Shown here one piece after another: positions 41,985 to 50,232 of a stretch of DNA of 64,000 nt. Location: contig JAEWWT010000027.1 in the NCBI GenBank assembly GCA_023396225.1, positions 1 to 64,000 on the forward strand. Direction: 5' to 3'. The notes below the pieces were generated by a model, which saw nothing but the letters and a program-made list of their open reading frames with translations, was not told the origin of the DNA and searched no databases. Position numbers and translations under genes: made by a program. The stretch's first letter is position 1; the number at the start of each line of letters is the position of its first letter. This stretch comes from Bacillota bacterium. GTDB lineage: Bacteria > Bacillota > Clostridia > Oscillospirales > Ruminococcaceae.

Positions 41985-42023
41985 GCGCAAATTCCCCCTT
42001 ATATTTTCCACTAGTTCGATTGT

Positions 42024-42052
42024 ATTATATATTAAATTAAATTGCTTGTCAA
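42024..42052 (-). promoter_or_regulatory. Sigma-A promoter of the xylan/xylose operon
   Basis: Minus strand TTGACA (42052-42047), 17 bases, TATAAT (42029-42024). It lies 40 bases before the mutarotase-like start. The 145 bases to the divergent AraC gene contain TTGCGGTATTTTGCGCAA-like dyad sequence (42055-42073), a plausible operator for that regulator. Confidence 0.88.
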
Positions 42053-42196
42053 AAATTGCGGTATTTTGCGCAATATTTGCTTGATTAAAAAATATTTTTG
42101 CAAAAACAATATGATTATGGTAATATATGATTAAAGCAAAACAATAATTGACGACTGATTAAACTGTTTTGTATTGTTGAACAGGGGGTAAATGCT

Positions 42197-43069
42197 TTGA
42201 TTAAGCACCTTTCCGGAGAATATGAATCGGTAGAATATACCGAAAATAACTTTATAATGCTTTATGACAACAGTGAGGACGAAAATTATCCCGTACACTG
42301 GCACAACGCAGCGGAAATGATTATGCCTCTGCAGAACGGCTTCACCGTCTGTGCTGACAACAAAGTTTTTGAGCTTGGTGAGAGGGACTTCATTCTTATC
42401 CCTCCCGGAGAACTTCATTCACTTAGTGCTCCTGAAAACGGAAGAAGACTTATTATTCAGTTTGACAGTTCATTTCTTTCGGGTATGTCTTCTCTTTCTG
42501 CACTTACTCCGGTTTTTTCGGAAATATTTCTTATCAACTCACGTTATGATAAAGAGCTTGGTTCTTTTGTCAAAAAAATAATGCTTGATATATATGATGA
42601 GTATTTTTCTGAAGGAGAACTTTCTCAAGTTAAAATATATCTTAAAATACTGAATCTTATTATGGCAATAAGAGAAGCTCAGCTTATCGGATATGAGGAA
42701 AAGCTTTCAAAGGTATATGAAAAATCTCCTGAATACAGTCAGAAGTTTGCTCTTGTATTTAAATACATAGATCAGAATTACATGTACGATATTTCTCTTG
42801 ATAAGCTTGCTGCTATTGCAGGCTATAGTAAATATCATTTCTGTCGTATATTCAGGCAATTCAGTTCTGTTTCTTATATCGACTATATAAATTCAAAACG
42901 TGCCAAAGCTGCGGAAAAGCTTCTTCTTGAGCCTGATATCCCGATTACCGAGGTTGCTATGCGATCAGGGTTTTTAAGCCTTACATCATTTAATCGTATA
43001 TTTAAGAGCATAAAGCACTGTACTCCATCAGAGTTTAGAAAAATGTATAAGGATTCATTTATTGTATAA
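42197..43069 (+). CDS. AraC-family regulator with N-terminal cupin domain
   Basis: The 290-residue regulator has a cupin sensor (DENYPVHWHNAAEMIMPLQNGFTV, then ERDFILIPPGELHSLSAP) and two helix-turn-helix motifs (SLDKLAAIAGYSKYHFCRIFRQF and ITEVAMRSGFLSLTSFNRIFKSIKHCTPSEFRK). It is divergent from the xylose operon and very likely its activator, the sensor binding xylose or a xylo-oligosaccharide. It begins at TTG 42197, eight bases after GGGGG. The deacetylase gene follows 22 bases later. Confidence 0.92.
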   Translation: MIKHLSGEYESVEYTENNFIMLYDNSEDENYPVHWHNAAEMIMPLQNGFTVCADNKVFELGERDFILIPPGELHSLSAPENGRRLIIQFDSSFLSGMSSLSALTPVFSEIFLINSRYDKELGSFVKKIMLDIYDEYFSEGELSQVKIYLKILNLIMAIREAQLIGYEEKLSKVYEKSPEYSQKFALVFKYIDQNYMYDISLDKLAAIAGYSKYHFCRIFRQFSSVSYIDYINSKRAKAAEKLLLEPDIPITEVAMRSGFLSLTSFNRIFKSIKHCTPSEFRKMYKDSFIV

Positions 43070-43091
43070 TTTCAGAAAGGAATAAAATAAT

Positions 43092-43760
43092 ATGAAAGCT
43101 GTAACATTCAGTTTTGATGACGGAGTTTTTCAGGACAAGAGAATAATAGAAATATTTGACGAGTATGGTATAAAGGGAACATTTAATCTGAATTCCGGAA
43201 TAATGACGCCGGAAAGCACATGGGAACATAATGGGAAAAGAACACACCGTCTTGATATAAGTGAGGTGAAAGAGGTTTATAAAAATCATGAGCCTGCTGT
43301 GCACTTTCTCACCCATCCTTTTCCGACAAAGCTTAATGATGATGAACTTGATTTTGAAATATCAGAGGACAAGAAAAACCTCGAAAGGATTTTTGAAAGA
43401 AAAGTTGTCGGTTCAGCATATCCTTACGGAGAGTTTGACGAAAGAATCAAGGCTTGTCTTAAAAAAAACGGCATTGAATATGCAAGGACAGTTGTGGATA
43501 CATATGATTTCAAGCTTCCAAATGATCCGCTTGAATTAAATCCTACCTGCCACTATAATAATCAAAAGCTTTTTGAGCTTGCAAAAAAATTTGCCGAAGA
43601 GGAAACTGATGAGCCAAGACTATTTTATATCTGGGGACATGGCTATGAGCTTGACGGATTTGACAACTGGGATGTTTTAAAGTGTCTTTGCGAATATCTC
43701 TCAAAACAGCGTAATATTTTTTTTGGAACAAATTCTGACGTCTTGGAAATGAAACTGTAA
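43092..43760 (+). CDS. Polysaccharide deacetylase-family protein (CE4-like)
   Basis: The 222-residue protein starts with the NodB motif VTFSFDDGVFQDKR (metal Asp pair) and FNLNSG, has HFLTHPFP in place of the usual H-x3-H metal box (His at both ends), SAYPYGEFDERI, and ends with FYIWGHGYEL. It has no signal peptide, so it would deacetylate cytoplasmic oligosaccharides such as acetylated xylo-oligomers. Position next to the xylose regulator supports that reading; the substrate is inferred. ATG 43092 lies behind AGAAAGGAA. Confidence 0.82.
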   Translation: MKAVTFSFDDGVFQDKRIIEIFDEYGIKGTFNLNSGIMTPESTWEHNGKRTHRLDISEVKEVYKNHEPAVHFLTHPFPTKLNDDELDFEISEDKKNLERIFERKVVGSAYPYGEFDERIKACLKKNGIEYARTVVDTYDFKLPNDPLELNPTCHYNNQKLFELAKKFAEEETDEPRLFYIWGHGYELDGFDNWDVLKCLCEYLSKQRNIFFGTNSDVLEMKL

Positions 43761-43811
43761 GAACATTTCATGTAAATCAGTTTTCCCTCTTGAGGTCTGT
43801 AATATTTATTT

Positions 43812-43846
43812 AAAGGTATCGTGATAGTTGTTACACGATGCCTTTA
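43812..43846 (+). terminator. Hairpin after the deacetylase gene
   Basis: AAAGGTATCGTG and CACGATGCCTTT form a 12-bp stem with one wobble, followed by ATTTAG. The remaining bases to 44005 are AT-rich with TATAAT-like blocks near 43965, a probable promoter for the binding-protein gene, but no clear -35. Confidence 0.6.
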
Positions 43847-44005
43847 TTTAGTTTTAAAGGGGAATTTTATTATTTATTATTAAGAGAAAATTAAAATATA
43901 AACATTTAAGTAAAAATTTTTCTAGAAAAAGCAAAAATAATTCGTTTTAAATATGGAGATATTATAATATAATCTAGACAAATAATAAATTGGGGGTTAA
44001 AAACC

Positions 44006-45343
44006 ATGAAAAACATAAAAAAAGTTTCTAGCATAGCATTGTCATTAGTTACGGCAGCTGGATTGTTTTCTGGTTGCGCTAATCAGCAAAACGGTACAGG
44101 TACAACAGGCGGTAATGAAACCACTGCTGCTCCTGCTGCTACAGAAGAAACTACTGCTGCTGGAGAAGAAGTTACACTTACTCTGTGGAGTATTTCCACA
44201 GAAAGTGATGCTTTCCATCCTGCATATATAAGTGCAATTGAAGATTTTGAAGCTGCTCACCCTGGTGTAAAGATCAAGCATGAAACATTTGAAAACCAGT
44301 CTTACAAGACAAAGCTTAAGGCTGCTGTTTCAGCAAATGAACTTCCTGACATTTTCTTCACATGGGCAGGCGGATTCTCACAGTCCTTCGTTGATTCAGG
44401 CAAGGTTCTTGAAATGGATAAGTATTATGAAAATTACAAGGATCAGATCTCTGAAGCTGCTTTAGGTAACCTTTATTATAACGATAAGCTTTATGGCTCT
44501 ACCATGTGTACACCTGTATCTGTAATGTGGTACAACCAGAAGATATTTAAGGAAAACAGCCTTGAAGCTCCAAAGACTTGGGATGAAATGGTGAATGTTT
44601 GCACAACTCTCAAGAATAACGGAGTAGCTCCTATAGCTACATCTGTTAAGGATACATGGGTTCTTGCAATGCTTCATGACGGACTTACACTTAAGTCTGC
44701 AGGTCCTCAGAAGGTAACTGACGCATTAAAGAATAATAGCGTTTCATATACTGATCCTGACTTCCTCGTTTCTGCTCAGAAGATTAAGGAACTCGGCGAT
44801 ATGGGTGCATTTATTGATGGTGCAACAGGTCTTACAAACGACGAAGCAAGTGCTCAGTTCTATGCAGGTAAAGCAGGTATGTACTTTACAGGTAGCTGGA
44901 TGGGCAGCGATATCATGACAAAAACTGAAAATCCAGCAGACTTCGGCGTTGCTCCTATTCCTGTAATCAACGGCTCAAATGCTAAGATCACTGACTTTAT
45001 GGGCGGTGGTTCTGACTCACTTATGGTTGCTGCATCTACAGAACATCCTGACCTTGCAGCAACAGCAGCTTTTGAAATTACCAAGGGTGTTTCAAAGTAC
45101 GGATTCCTTTCAGGTGCTGGTGTTCCAGCTTGGAAGGTAGATTATGATGCTTCAACTGTACCAACACTTACAAAGCAGTTAGCTGATTATGCAAACGGTG
45201 CAACATCATTTACACTTTGGTTTGACACACTTATGGATTCAGAAGATGCAGGCGAATATATCGCTCTTCTCCAGGAACTTTATATGGGCAACATTACTCC
45301 TGAAGAATTCCAGCAGGCAATGGCAGATCAACTTGAAGGCTAA
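44006..45343 (+). CDS. Sugar ABC transporter substrate-binding lipoprotein
   Basis: The 445-residue protein has a lipoprotein signal (ALSLVTAAGLFSGC, Cys about residue 24), a Thr/Ala/Glu-rich linker (to about 55), then a family 1 extracellular solute-binding fold: VTLTLWSISTESDAFHPAYISAIEDFEAAHPGVKIKHE, LPDIFFTWAGGFS, GKAGMYFTGSWMGSDI. It captures sugars outside the cell and passes them to the two permeases downstream. Its codon use is strongly biased (AAG, CTT, GCT), as expected of a highly expressed gene. The ATPase is not in this operon; a shared MsmX-type ATPase encoded elsewhere would serve. Confidence 0.93.
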   Translation: MKNIKKVSSIALSLVTAAGLFSGCANQQNGTGTTGGNETTAAPAATEETTAAGEEVTLTLWSISTESDAFHPAYISAIEDFEAAHPGVKIKHETFENQSYKTKLKAAVSANELPDIFFTWAGGFSQSFVDSGKVLEMDKYYENYKDQISEAALGNLYYNDKLYGSTMCTPVSVMWYNQKIFKENSLEAPKTWDEMVNVCTTLKNNGVAPIATSVKDTWVLAMLHDGLTLKSAGPQKVTDALKNNSVSYTDPDFLVSAQKIKELGDMGAFIDGATGLTNDEASAQFYAGKAGMYFTGSWMGSDIMTKTENPADFGVAPIPVINGSNAKITDFMGGGSDSLMVAASTEHPDLAATAAFEITKGVSKYGFLSGAGVPAWKVDYDASTVPTLTKQLADYANGATSFTLWFDTLMDSEDAGEYIALLQELYMGNITPEEFQQAMADQLEG

Positions 45344-45366
45344 TAATTAGTTAATTTCATTGTATG

Positions 45367-45396
45367 ATCGGCTGTCGCAAAAAAGCGACAGCCGAT
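45367..45396 (+). terminator. Stable hairpin between binding protein and permeases
   Basis: ATCGGCTGTCGC and its exact complement form a 12-bp stem around six A residues. No T run follows, so it likely protects the abundant binding-protein mRNA or gives partial termination before the permease genes. Confidence 0.65.
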
Positions 45397-45428
45397 TATA
45401 TAATAATCAGGAAGGCAGGGGTAATAAT

Positions 45429-46310
45429 ATGGACAAAATACGCAGAAATAAATTTGCACTGGTGTTTTTCATTCTGCCTGCGGCAATATTGTTTATCGGC
45501 ATAATAATTATTCCGATTTTAATGTCTGTTTCTTATAGCTTTCAGGACTGGGATGGAATGGGTCAGGCTCAGTTTATTGGATTAGACAACTATGTCAAGC
45601 TGTTCACAAGTAAATCGGTAGGATTTCCAAAAACAGTAGGAAATGCAATGCTTCTTGCTGTTCTTTCTACATTAATTCAGCTTCCGATAAGCCTCTTTTT
45701 TGCATTAATATTGGCTAAGGGAATAAAAGGAGAACGCTTTTTTGTAACTGTATTTTTTGTTCCGGTTCTTATCTCAACGGTAGTTATTGGTCAGCTTTGG
45801 CTTAAAATATATAATCCTGAGTATGGAATTATAAATTCGTTTTTAAGAGCAATAAATTGCGAATATTTATGCAGAACATGGCTTGGCGATCAAGATACAG
45901 CTCTCATGGCTGTATTTATACCAACATTATGGCAGTATGTTGGTTATCATATGCTTCTTATGTATGCAGGAATTAAGAATGTTTCAAAAGATATAATTGA
46001 GGCTGCAACCATCGATGGTGCAAACTATTGGCAGACATCTACAAGGATAATTATTCCGATTATAAGGCCGGTTCTTAAAGTATGTGTTATATTTGCTGTT
46101 ACCGGTTCATTAAAGGCATTTGACATCATCTATGTTCTTACAAATGGCGGACCAGCTCATGCAAGTGAAGTTCCGAGTACACTTCTTGTTAATATGATAT
46201 TTATCAGAAACCGCTTTGGATTCGGTAGTACAATAGCGGTAATGATTATTTTCCTCTGTTTCTTCTTTGCAATTGCAATTAGAAAATTCTTTAAGACGGA
46301 GGATAATTAA
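45429..46310 (+). CDS. Sugar ABC transporter permease, MalF type
   Basis: The 293-residue membrane protein has six helices, beginning FALVFFILPAAILFIGIIIIPILMSVSYSF, and the EAA loop IEAATIDGANYWQTSTRIIIPIIRPVLK that docks the ATPase. It starts at ATG 45429 behind GGAAGGCAGGGG; the longer frame from 45360 runs through the hairpin and is not used. It ends one base before the second permease. Together with the binding protein it imports an oligosaccharide, by context a xylo-oligosaccharide. Confidence 0.93.
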   Translation: MDKIRRNKFALVFFILPAAILFIGIIIIPILMSVSYSFQDWDGMGQAQFIGLDNYVKLFTSKSVGFPKTVGNAMLLAVLSTLIQLPISLFFALILAKGIKGERFFVTVFFVPVLISTVVIGQLWLKIYNPEYGIINSFLRAINCEYLCRTWLGDQDTALMAVFIPTLWQYVGYHMLLMYAGIKNVSKDIIEAATIDGANYWQTSTRIIIPIIRPVLKVCVIFAVTGSLKAFDIIYVLTNGGPAHASEVPSTLLVNMIFIRNRFGFGSTIAVMIIFLCFFFAIAIRKFFKTEDN

Positions 46311-47159
46311 ATGAACAATAAAATAAAATCTGGAAAACCAAGCAAATTATCCGTTGGTTCTTATATAATATTATTCATTTGGGCAATCATAGACATTTTT
46401 CCTATATATTGGATGGTTACCTTTTCATTAAAGGACAATAATGAAATATTTGGAGAAAATATTATAGGGTTGCCAAGAAATTGGATTTTTAGCAACTACA
46501 CAGAAGCATTTGAAACAGGAAATATGAAGCTGTATTTCTTGAATAGTATACTTGTAACATCAGTTACTATAGTATTTACAGTTATATTTTCACTTATGGC
46601 ATGTTACGCACTTACAAGACTAGAGTGGAAAGGCAGAAAGCTTGCAAATAATATCTTTATGCTTGGACTTACTGTTCCGATTCACGCAGCATTGATTCCT
46701 GTTCTTGTTATTTTGAGATACTTTAAAATGACAAATTCGTATCAGGCACTTATTATTCCTTATACTGCATTTGCTCTTGCAATGGGAATATTGATATTCA
46801 GCGGTTTTATTGAAAACATACCTAAGGAGCTTGAAGAAGCCGCTTGTATTGATGGTTGCGGAATAATGGGAATATTCTTCAGAGTTGTACTTCCATTAAT
46901 GAAACCGGCAGTTGCAGCTGTAGCAATATTTACTTTCCTTCAGGCATGGAATGAGCTTATGTTTGCGACAGTATTTATAAATGACTCCGCTCACCGTACA
47001 CTTACAGTTGGAATAAATACATTCTTCGGTTCTTATACAACAAGATGGGGCCCGATTGGAGCAGCTCTTGTTATAGCAACTTTACCGACACTTGTTGTTT
47101 ACTCGTTTATGAGTAAAAAGATTCAGGGAAGCCTTATTGCCGGTGCGGTAAAGGGATAG
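46311..47159 (+). CDS. Sugar ABC transporter permease, MalG type
   Basis: The 282-residue permease has six helices and the EAA motif LEEAACIDGCGIMGIFFRVVLPLMKPAVAAVAIFTFLQAWNEL, typical of carbohydrate uptake 1 (CUT1) systems. The N terminus (YIILFIWAIIDIFPIYWMVTFSLKDNNEIF) is the usual MalG start. It begins at the base following the previous stop, so the two are co-translated. A strong terminator follows. Confidence 0.93.
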   Translation: MNNKIKSGKPSKLSVGSYIILFIWAIIDIFPIYWMVTFSLKDNNEIFGENIIGLPRNWIFSNYTEAFETGNMKLYFLNSILVTSVTIVFTVIFSLMACYALTRLEWKGRKLANNIFMLGLTVPIHAALIPVLVILRYFKMTNSYQALIIPYTAFALAMGILIFSGFIENIPKELEEAACIDGCGIMGIFFRVVLPLMKPAVAAVAIFTFLQAWNELMFATVFINDSAHRTLTVGINTFFGSYTTRWGPIGAALVIATLPTLVVYSFMSKKIQGSLIAGAVKG

Positions 47160-47191
47160 ACAATTTTATTATAGTGTTTCCTTCTTAATTT

Positions 47192-47230
47192 AAAAACCCT
47201 GCGGGAGAAATTCCGCAGGGTTTTTAAATA
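47192..47230 (+). terminator. Terminator of the sugar transporter operon
   Basis: AAAAACCCTGCGG (47192-47204) and its complement (47213-47225) form a 13-bp stem flanked by A and T tracts, ending in TTTTTAAAT. Confidence 0.92.
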
Positions 47231-47371
47231 TTTAAGAGGAATTATGCATATAACATATTAAAAAGAGCAACAAGAGAATAGAAAAGCAATTTTTGATATG
47301 TTATAATAAAAAGAGAACAACAAGTAATGTTAAAAACTCTATGGAATAATAAATAATATCGGGGCGATAAC

Positions 47372-47473
47372 GTGAAAACTGCTTTTCACACAGCTGTTTA
47401 TTCCTTTCTGCAAAAAAGAGCAGAATTCTTGCTTTGTTAAACCAGAATAAATAGCAAAAGGAATGGAATTAAA
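47372..47473 (+). promoter_or_regulatory. Structured leader element before the sensor kinase gene
   Basis: Layout: hairpin GTGAAAA/TTTTCAC (47372-47389); outer stem GCTGTTTATT (47393-47402) with AATAAATAGC (47446-47455); inner hairpin TTTCTGC/GCAGAA (47405-47425); ribosome site AAAGGAATGG (47457-47466). ATTCCTTT (47400-47407) is complementary to AAAGGAAT of the ribosome site. It aligns along its length with the leader at 11205; stem bases G-C there are A-U here, a compensatory change. Confidence 0.55.
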
Positions 47474-49237
47474 ATGAATTTTATAAAATTTACCCGGAAT
47501 TTAAGCATAAAACAAAAGATTCAATATATTTTTATTGGATCAGTATTTTTTTGTGTTGCAATATGTTTGATTTTTCTTTATTATTATCTTCAGAACAGAA
47601 TGACCGAATCAGCTGAACAAAAAGCATCGGACAACTTAAACTCGATTTCACAAAACTTTGATTTGATTATTAACGATGCAAACAAAATGAGCAGATATTT
47701 GATGACCAATGATTCGGTTATTAACTATCTTAAAACTCAGCTCATAGATTCAAAAATATATAATGACGCAAGAGATGAGATATATCGAACACTTTATTCC
47801 TACTCGGGAAGATACTCCGTTTTTATTTTCAGAAATGACAAAACGTGTAATTATACAGGAATAGGAATTATAGAGGCTGACAGGGATATATTGTTTTCAC
47901 AAACATGGTTTGGACGTGTAAGTGCCCAAAATGGCGGGTATATTCTTATATCTGATAATGGTGCATTCAGATTCAACACATCAATGAATGTAATTTCTTT
48001 TGCAAGAATAATAAATGACCTGAATACTCAGGAGCCAATAGGCCTTATGGTAATAAATATTCCTAAAGAAGAAATATTAAAAACTTATTCGGGAATAACC
48101 GATGAGAAAACCCACTTTGCATATTTTGATAGTGAGGGATATATTATTTCTTCGGATATGCCGGAAGCTTTTAATGATATTAAAGTAAAAGGTGATACCG
48201 TTATTTTTCCTGAATCAAAAAGCACTTTTGGGAAAAAGGAAACAATAAGCTATATTCGTTGTTCGGGGGATATTACACTTGTAACAAGATCAACTTTTGA
48301 TGTTTTTCAAAAGGATGTTGGATTTGAAGCAACTGTTTTTATCTTGGGAATAGCATCTCTTGTTGTAGTAATGCTGCTGTTAATTAACGTTTATATCAAC
48401 AGAAGCATTGTTTTTCCGTTAAGCAAGCTTTCCGAAAGCATGATGCAGGCGGATAAGGGGCAATTGAAAAGGGTAAGCATGCATGATTGCAGCAATGAAA
48501 TAGGAAGACTTAAAGACACCTACAATCACATGCTTGTTCAGATTAACAAGCTTATAAATGATCTTGTTCAGGAGGAACAGAACTGCCGTACGGCTGAACT
48601 GAGTGCTCTTCAGGAGCAGATTAAGCCGCATTTCCTGTATAATACCCTTGATACTATTGCTTATATGTCATTACAGAATTCACCGGAAGAGGTTTATGAT
48701 GCAGTTCAGACCCTCGGGGCGTTTTATAGGCGTTTTTTAAGCAGCGGATATAAAACTATTTCATTTTCAGATGAGCTTTCTATTGTAAGGGATTATATAA
48801 AACTTCAGAGGCTTCGATATGATGATATGTTTGAGGATGAGTATGATATAGATGAAAATGTTCATGAGATTATGGTTCCCAAGCTTATTCTTCAGCCGTT
48901 GGTAGAAAACTCGATATATCATGGAATACGCCTGAGAGGTGAAAATTGCAAAATTAAAATATCTGCATTTGTTTCAGATAATATATTTCATATCATTGTA
49001 TATGATAACGGAATAGGAATGGATGATGAAAGGGTGGCAGAGATTATTTCCGGAACGAATTATAAAAGCTTTGGACTTCAGAGTACAATTAACAGACTGC
49101 GGTATTACTGTAACAGTGAGGACGTGGTAAGAATAAACAGTGTTAGAGGCGAATACTGCGAAATAGAATTGAAAATCCATCTTGACAGTGGTGTTGACAG
49201 GAGGGAGAATATCTATGTACAGAGTAATGATAGTTGA
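47474..49237 (+). CDS. YesM-type sensor histidine kinase
   Basis: The 587-residue membrane kinase has a first helix at about residues 17-38, an extracellular sensor of about 240 residues, a second helix (about 288-310), HAMP, and the His_kinase domain, with the phosphoacceptor His386 in LQEQIKPHFLYNTLDTIAY. The ATPase boxes are LILQPLVENSIYHGI and DNGIGMDDE, and GLQSTINRLR follows. This LytS/YesM class with an AraC-type response regulator usually senses plant oligosaccharides. It lies directly downstream of the sugar ABC operon. ATG 47474 follows AAAGGAATGG of a structured leader. Confidence 0.93.
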   Translation: MNFIKFTRNLSIKQKIQYIFIGSVFFCVAICLIFLYYYLQNRMTESAEQKASDNLNSISQNFDLIINDANKMSRYLMTNDSVINYLKTQLIDSKIYNDARDEIYRTLYSYSGRYSVFIFRNDKTCNYTGIGIIEADRDILFSQTWFGRVSAQNGGYILISDNGAFRFNTSMNVISFARIINDLNTQEPIGLMVINIPKEEILKTYSGITDEKTHFAYFDSEGYIISSDMPEAFNDIKVKGDTVIFPESKSTFGKKETISYIRCSGDITLVTRSTFDVFQKDVGFEATVFILGIASLVVVMLLLINVYINRSIVFPLSKLSESMMQADKGQLKRVSMHDCSNEIGRLKDTYNHMLVQINKLINDLVQEEQNCRTAELSALQEQIKPHFLYNTLDTIAYMSLQNSPEEVYDAVQTLGAFYRRFLSSGYKTISFSDELSIVRDYIKLQRLRYDDMFEDEYDIDENVHEIMVPKLILQPLVENSIYHGIRLRGENCKIKISAFVSDNIFHIIVYDNGIGMDDERVAEIISGTNYKSFGLQSTINRLRYYCNSEDVVRINSVRGEYCEIELKIHLDSGVDRRENIYVQSNDS

Positions 49238-49964
49238 CGATGAGAAAGCGATAAGAAACCTTTTAAAGCTTTCAATTGATTGGCAGAGTTTGGACATGGA
49301 AGTAGCAGGAGAAGCATCGAGCGGAGTAGAAGCTATTAATATAATTGATGAAGTAAGACCCGATATTGTTTTTGCGGATATAAAAATGCCGTTTATGGAT
49401 GGAATCGAACTTTCAAAAATTCTTACGAATCGATATCCCGGTATAAAAATAATCATTCTTACTGCCTTCAATGATTTTGAATATGCAAGACAGTGCGTGG
49501 GGATAGGCGTCTGCGAATATATAATGAAGCCGATATATCCTGAAAAGATAAGGGTAGCTTTGAAAAAAATAAAAATATCACTTGATGAGCAAGCTGAAGA
49601 GTTGATACCAATAGATATTCCGGAAGATACAATGACAGTCAATATGGACAAGGTTCAAAGATATATTTCTTCCCATTATAATGATCCTGACATAAACTTA
49701 ACTTCAATTGCGCAGCACTTTGGATTCAATTCAAGCTATCTCAGTCGCCGCTTTAAAAATGAAACGGGGACAGGAATAATAGATTTTCTTACAAAATGCC
49801 GCATGGAAAAGGCAATTGAATATGCAAAAATGCAAACCCTCATGTATATAACCGCACAAAAAGTAGGCATAAATGATCCGAATTATTTCAGCAAGTGTTT
49901 CAGAAAGTACACTGGGCAGACATATTCTGATTATTCAATGCTTTTTGAACAGAAAAAAGATTAA
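49215..49964 (+). CDS. YesN-type response regulator (receiver plus AraC DNA-binding)
   Basis: The 249-residue regulator has a receiver domain (VMIVDDEKAIRNLL, phosphoacceptor Asp55 in VFADIKMPFMDG, Thr in IILTAF, Lys in EYIMKPI) and a C-terminal AraC pair of helix-turn-helices (INLTSIAQHFGFNSSYLSRRFKNETG, ITAQKVGINDPNYFSKCFRKYTGQTYSDY). It overlaps the kinase gene by 23 bases in another frame. I choose ATG 49215 for its GGAGGGAG ribosome site. It would activate the sugar transport genes on sensing their substrate. Confidence 0.93.
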   Translation: MYRVMIVDDEKAIRNLLKLSIDWQSLDMEVAGEASSGVEAINIIDEVRPDIVFADIKMPFMDGIELSKILTNRYPGIKIIILTAFNDFEYARQCVGIGVCEYIMKPIYPEKIRVALKKIKISLDEQAEELIPIDIPEDTMTVNMDKVQRYISSHYNDPDINLTSIAQHFGFNSSYLSRRFKNETGTGIIDFLTKCRMEKAIEYAKMQTLMYITAQKVGINDPNYFSKCFRKYTGQTYSDYSMLFEQKKD

Positions 49965-49971
49965 AGATGTT

Positions 49972-50012
49972 CCTGTATTGCCGTAGAATTATTGCAATAC
50001 GGGGATTTTTTT
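49972..50012 (+). terminator. Terminator of the two-component operon
   Basis: CCTGTATTGC (49972-49981) pairs with GCAATACGGG (49994-50003), one wobble, followed by GATTTTTTTATAC. Confidence 0.88.
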
Positions 50013-50060
50013 ATACTATAGAATTTTAGATTAAGTTTTATAATCATTTTTGCTAATTTA

Positions 50061-50089
50061 TTGACAGTATTTTGCTACAAGGTTATAAT
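50061..50089 (+). promoter_or_regulatory. Sigma-A promoter of the XRE-VOC gene
   Basis: TTGACA (50061-50066), 17 bases, TATAAT (50084-50089). The start codon lies about 140 bases beyond, leaving a long structured leader. Confidence 0.9.
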
Positions 50090-50127
50090 TGTTTTTGACA
50101 GAATGCTGTTGGAGAAAACACTTTATC

Positions 50128-50232
50128 AGATATGAGCAACTAGCAGTTGCAAAAAGTTCCACGTTAGGTTGGTGGAATTACAGACCTCTGTAATTTATAA
50201 TAGTATCAATGGGACGGAAAGGTGGTCAAATA
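50128..50232 (+). promoter_or_regulatory. Three-hairpin leader of the XRE-VOC gene
   Basis: Between promoter and start three short hairpins follow each other: GCAACTAGCAGTTGC, TTCCAC/GTGGAA with a 9-base loop, and AATTACAGACCTCTGTAATT. Then come GGAAAGGTGG and TCAAATAATG, resembling the AAAGGAATGGTCATA-nnn-ATG tail of the other leaders. A weak member of the leader family or an independent structured 5' UTR. Confidence 0.4.

Noticed and set aside
45360..45428. Extended N terminus of the MalF-type permease
   Set aside because: The extra codons come from the 12-bp hairpin between the genes; the ribosome site lies after it.
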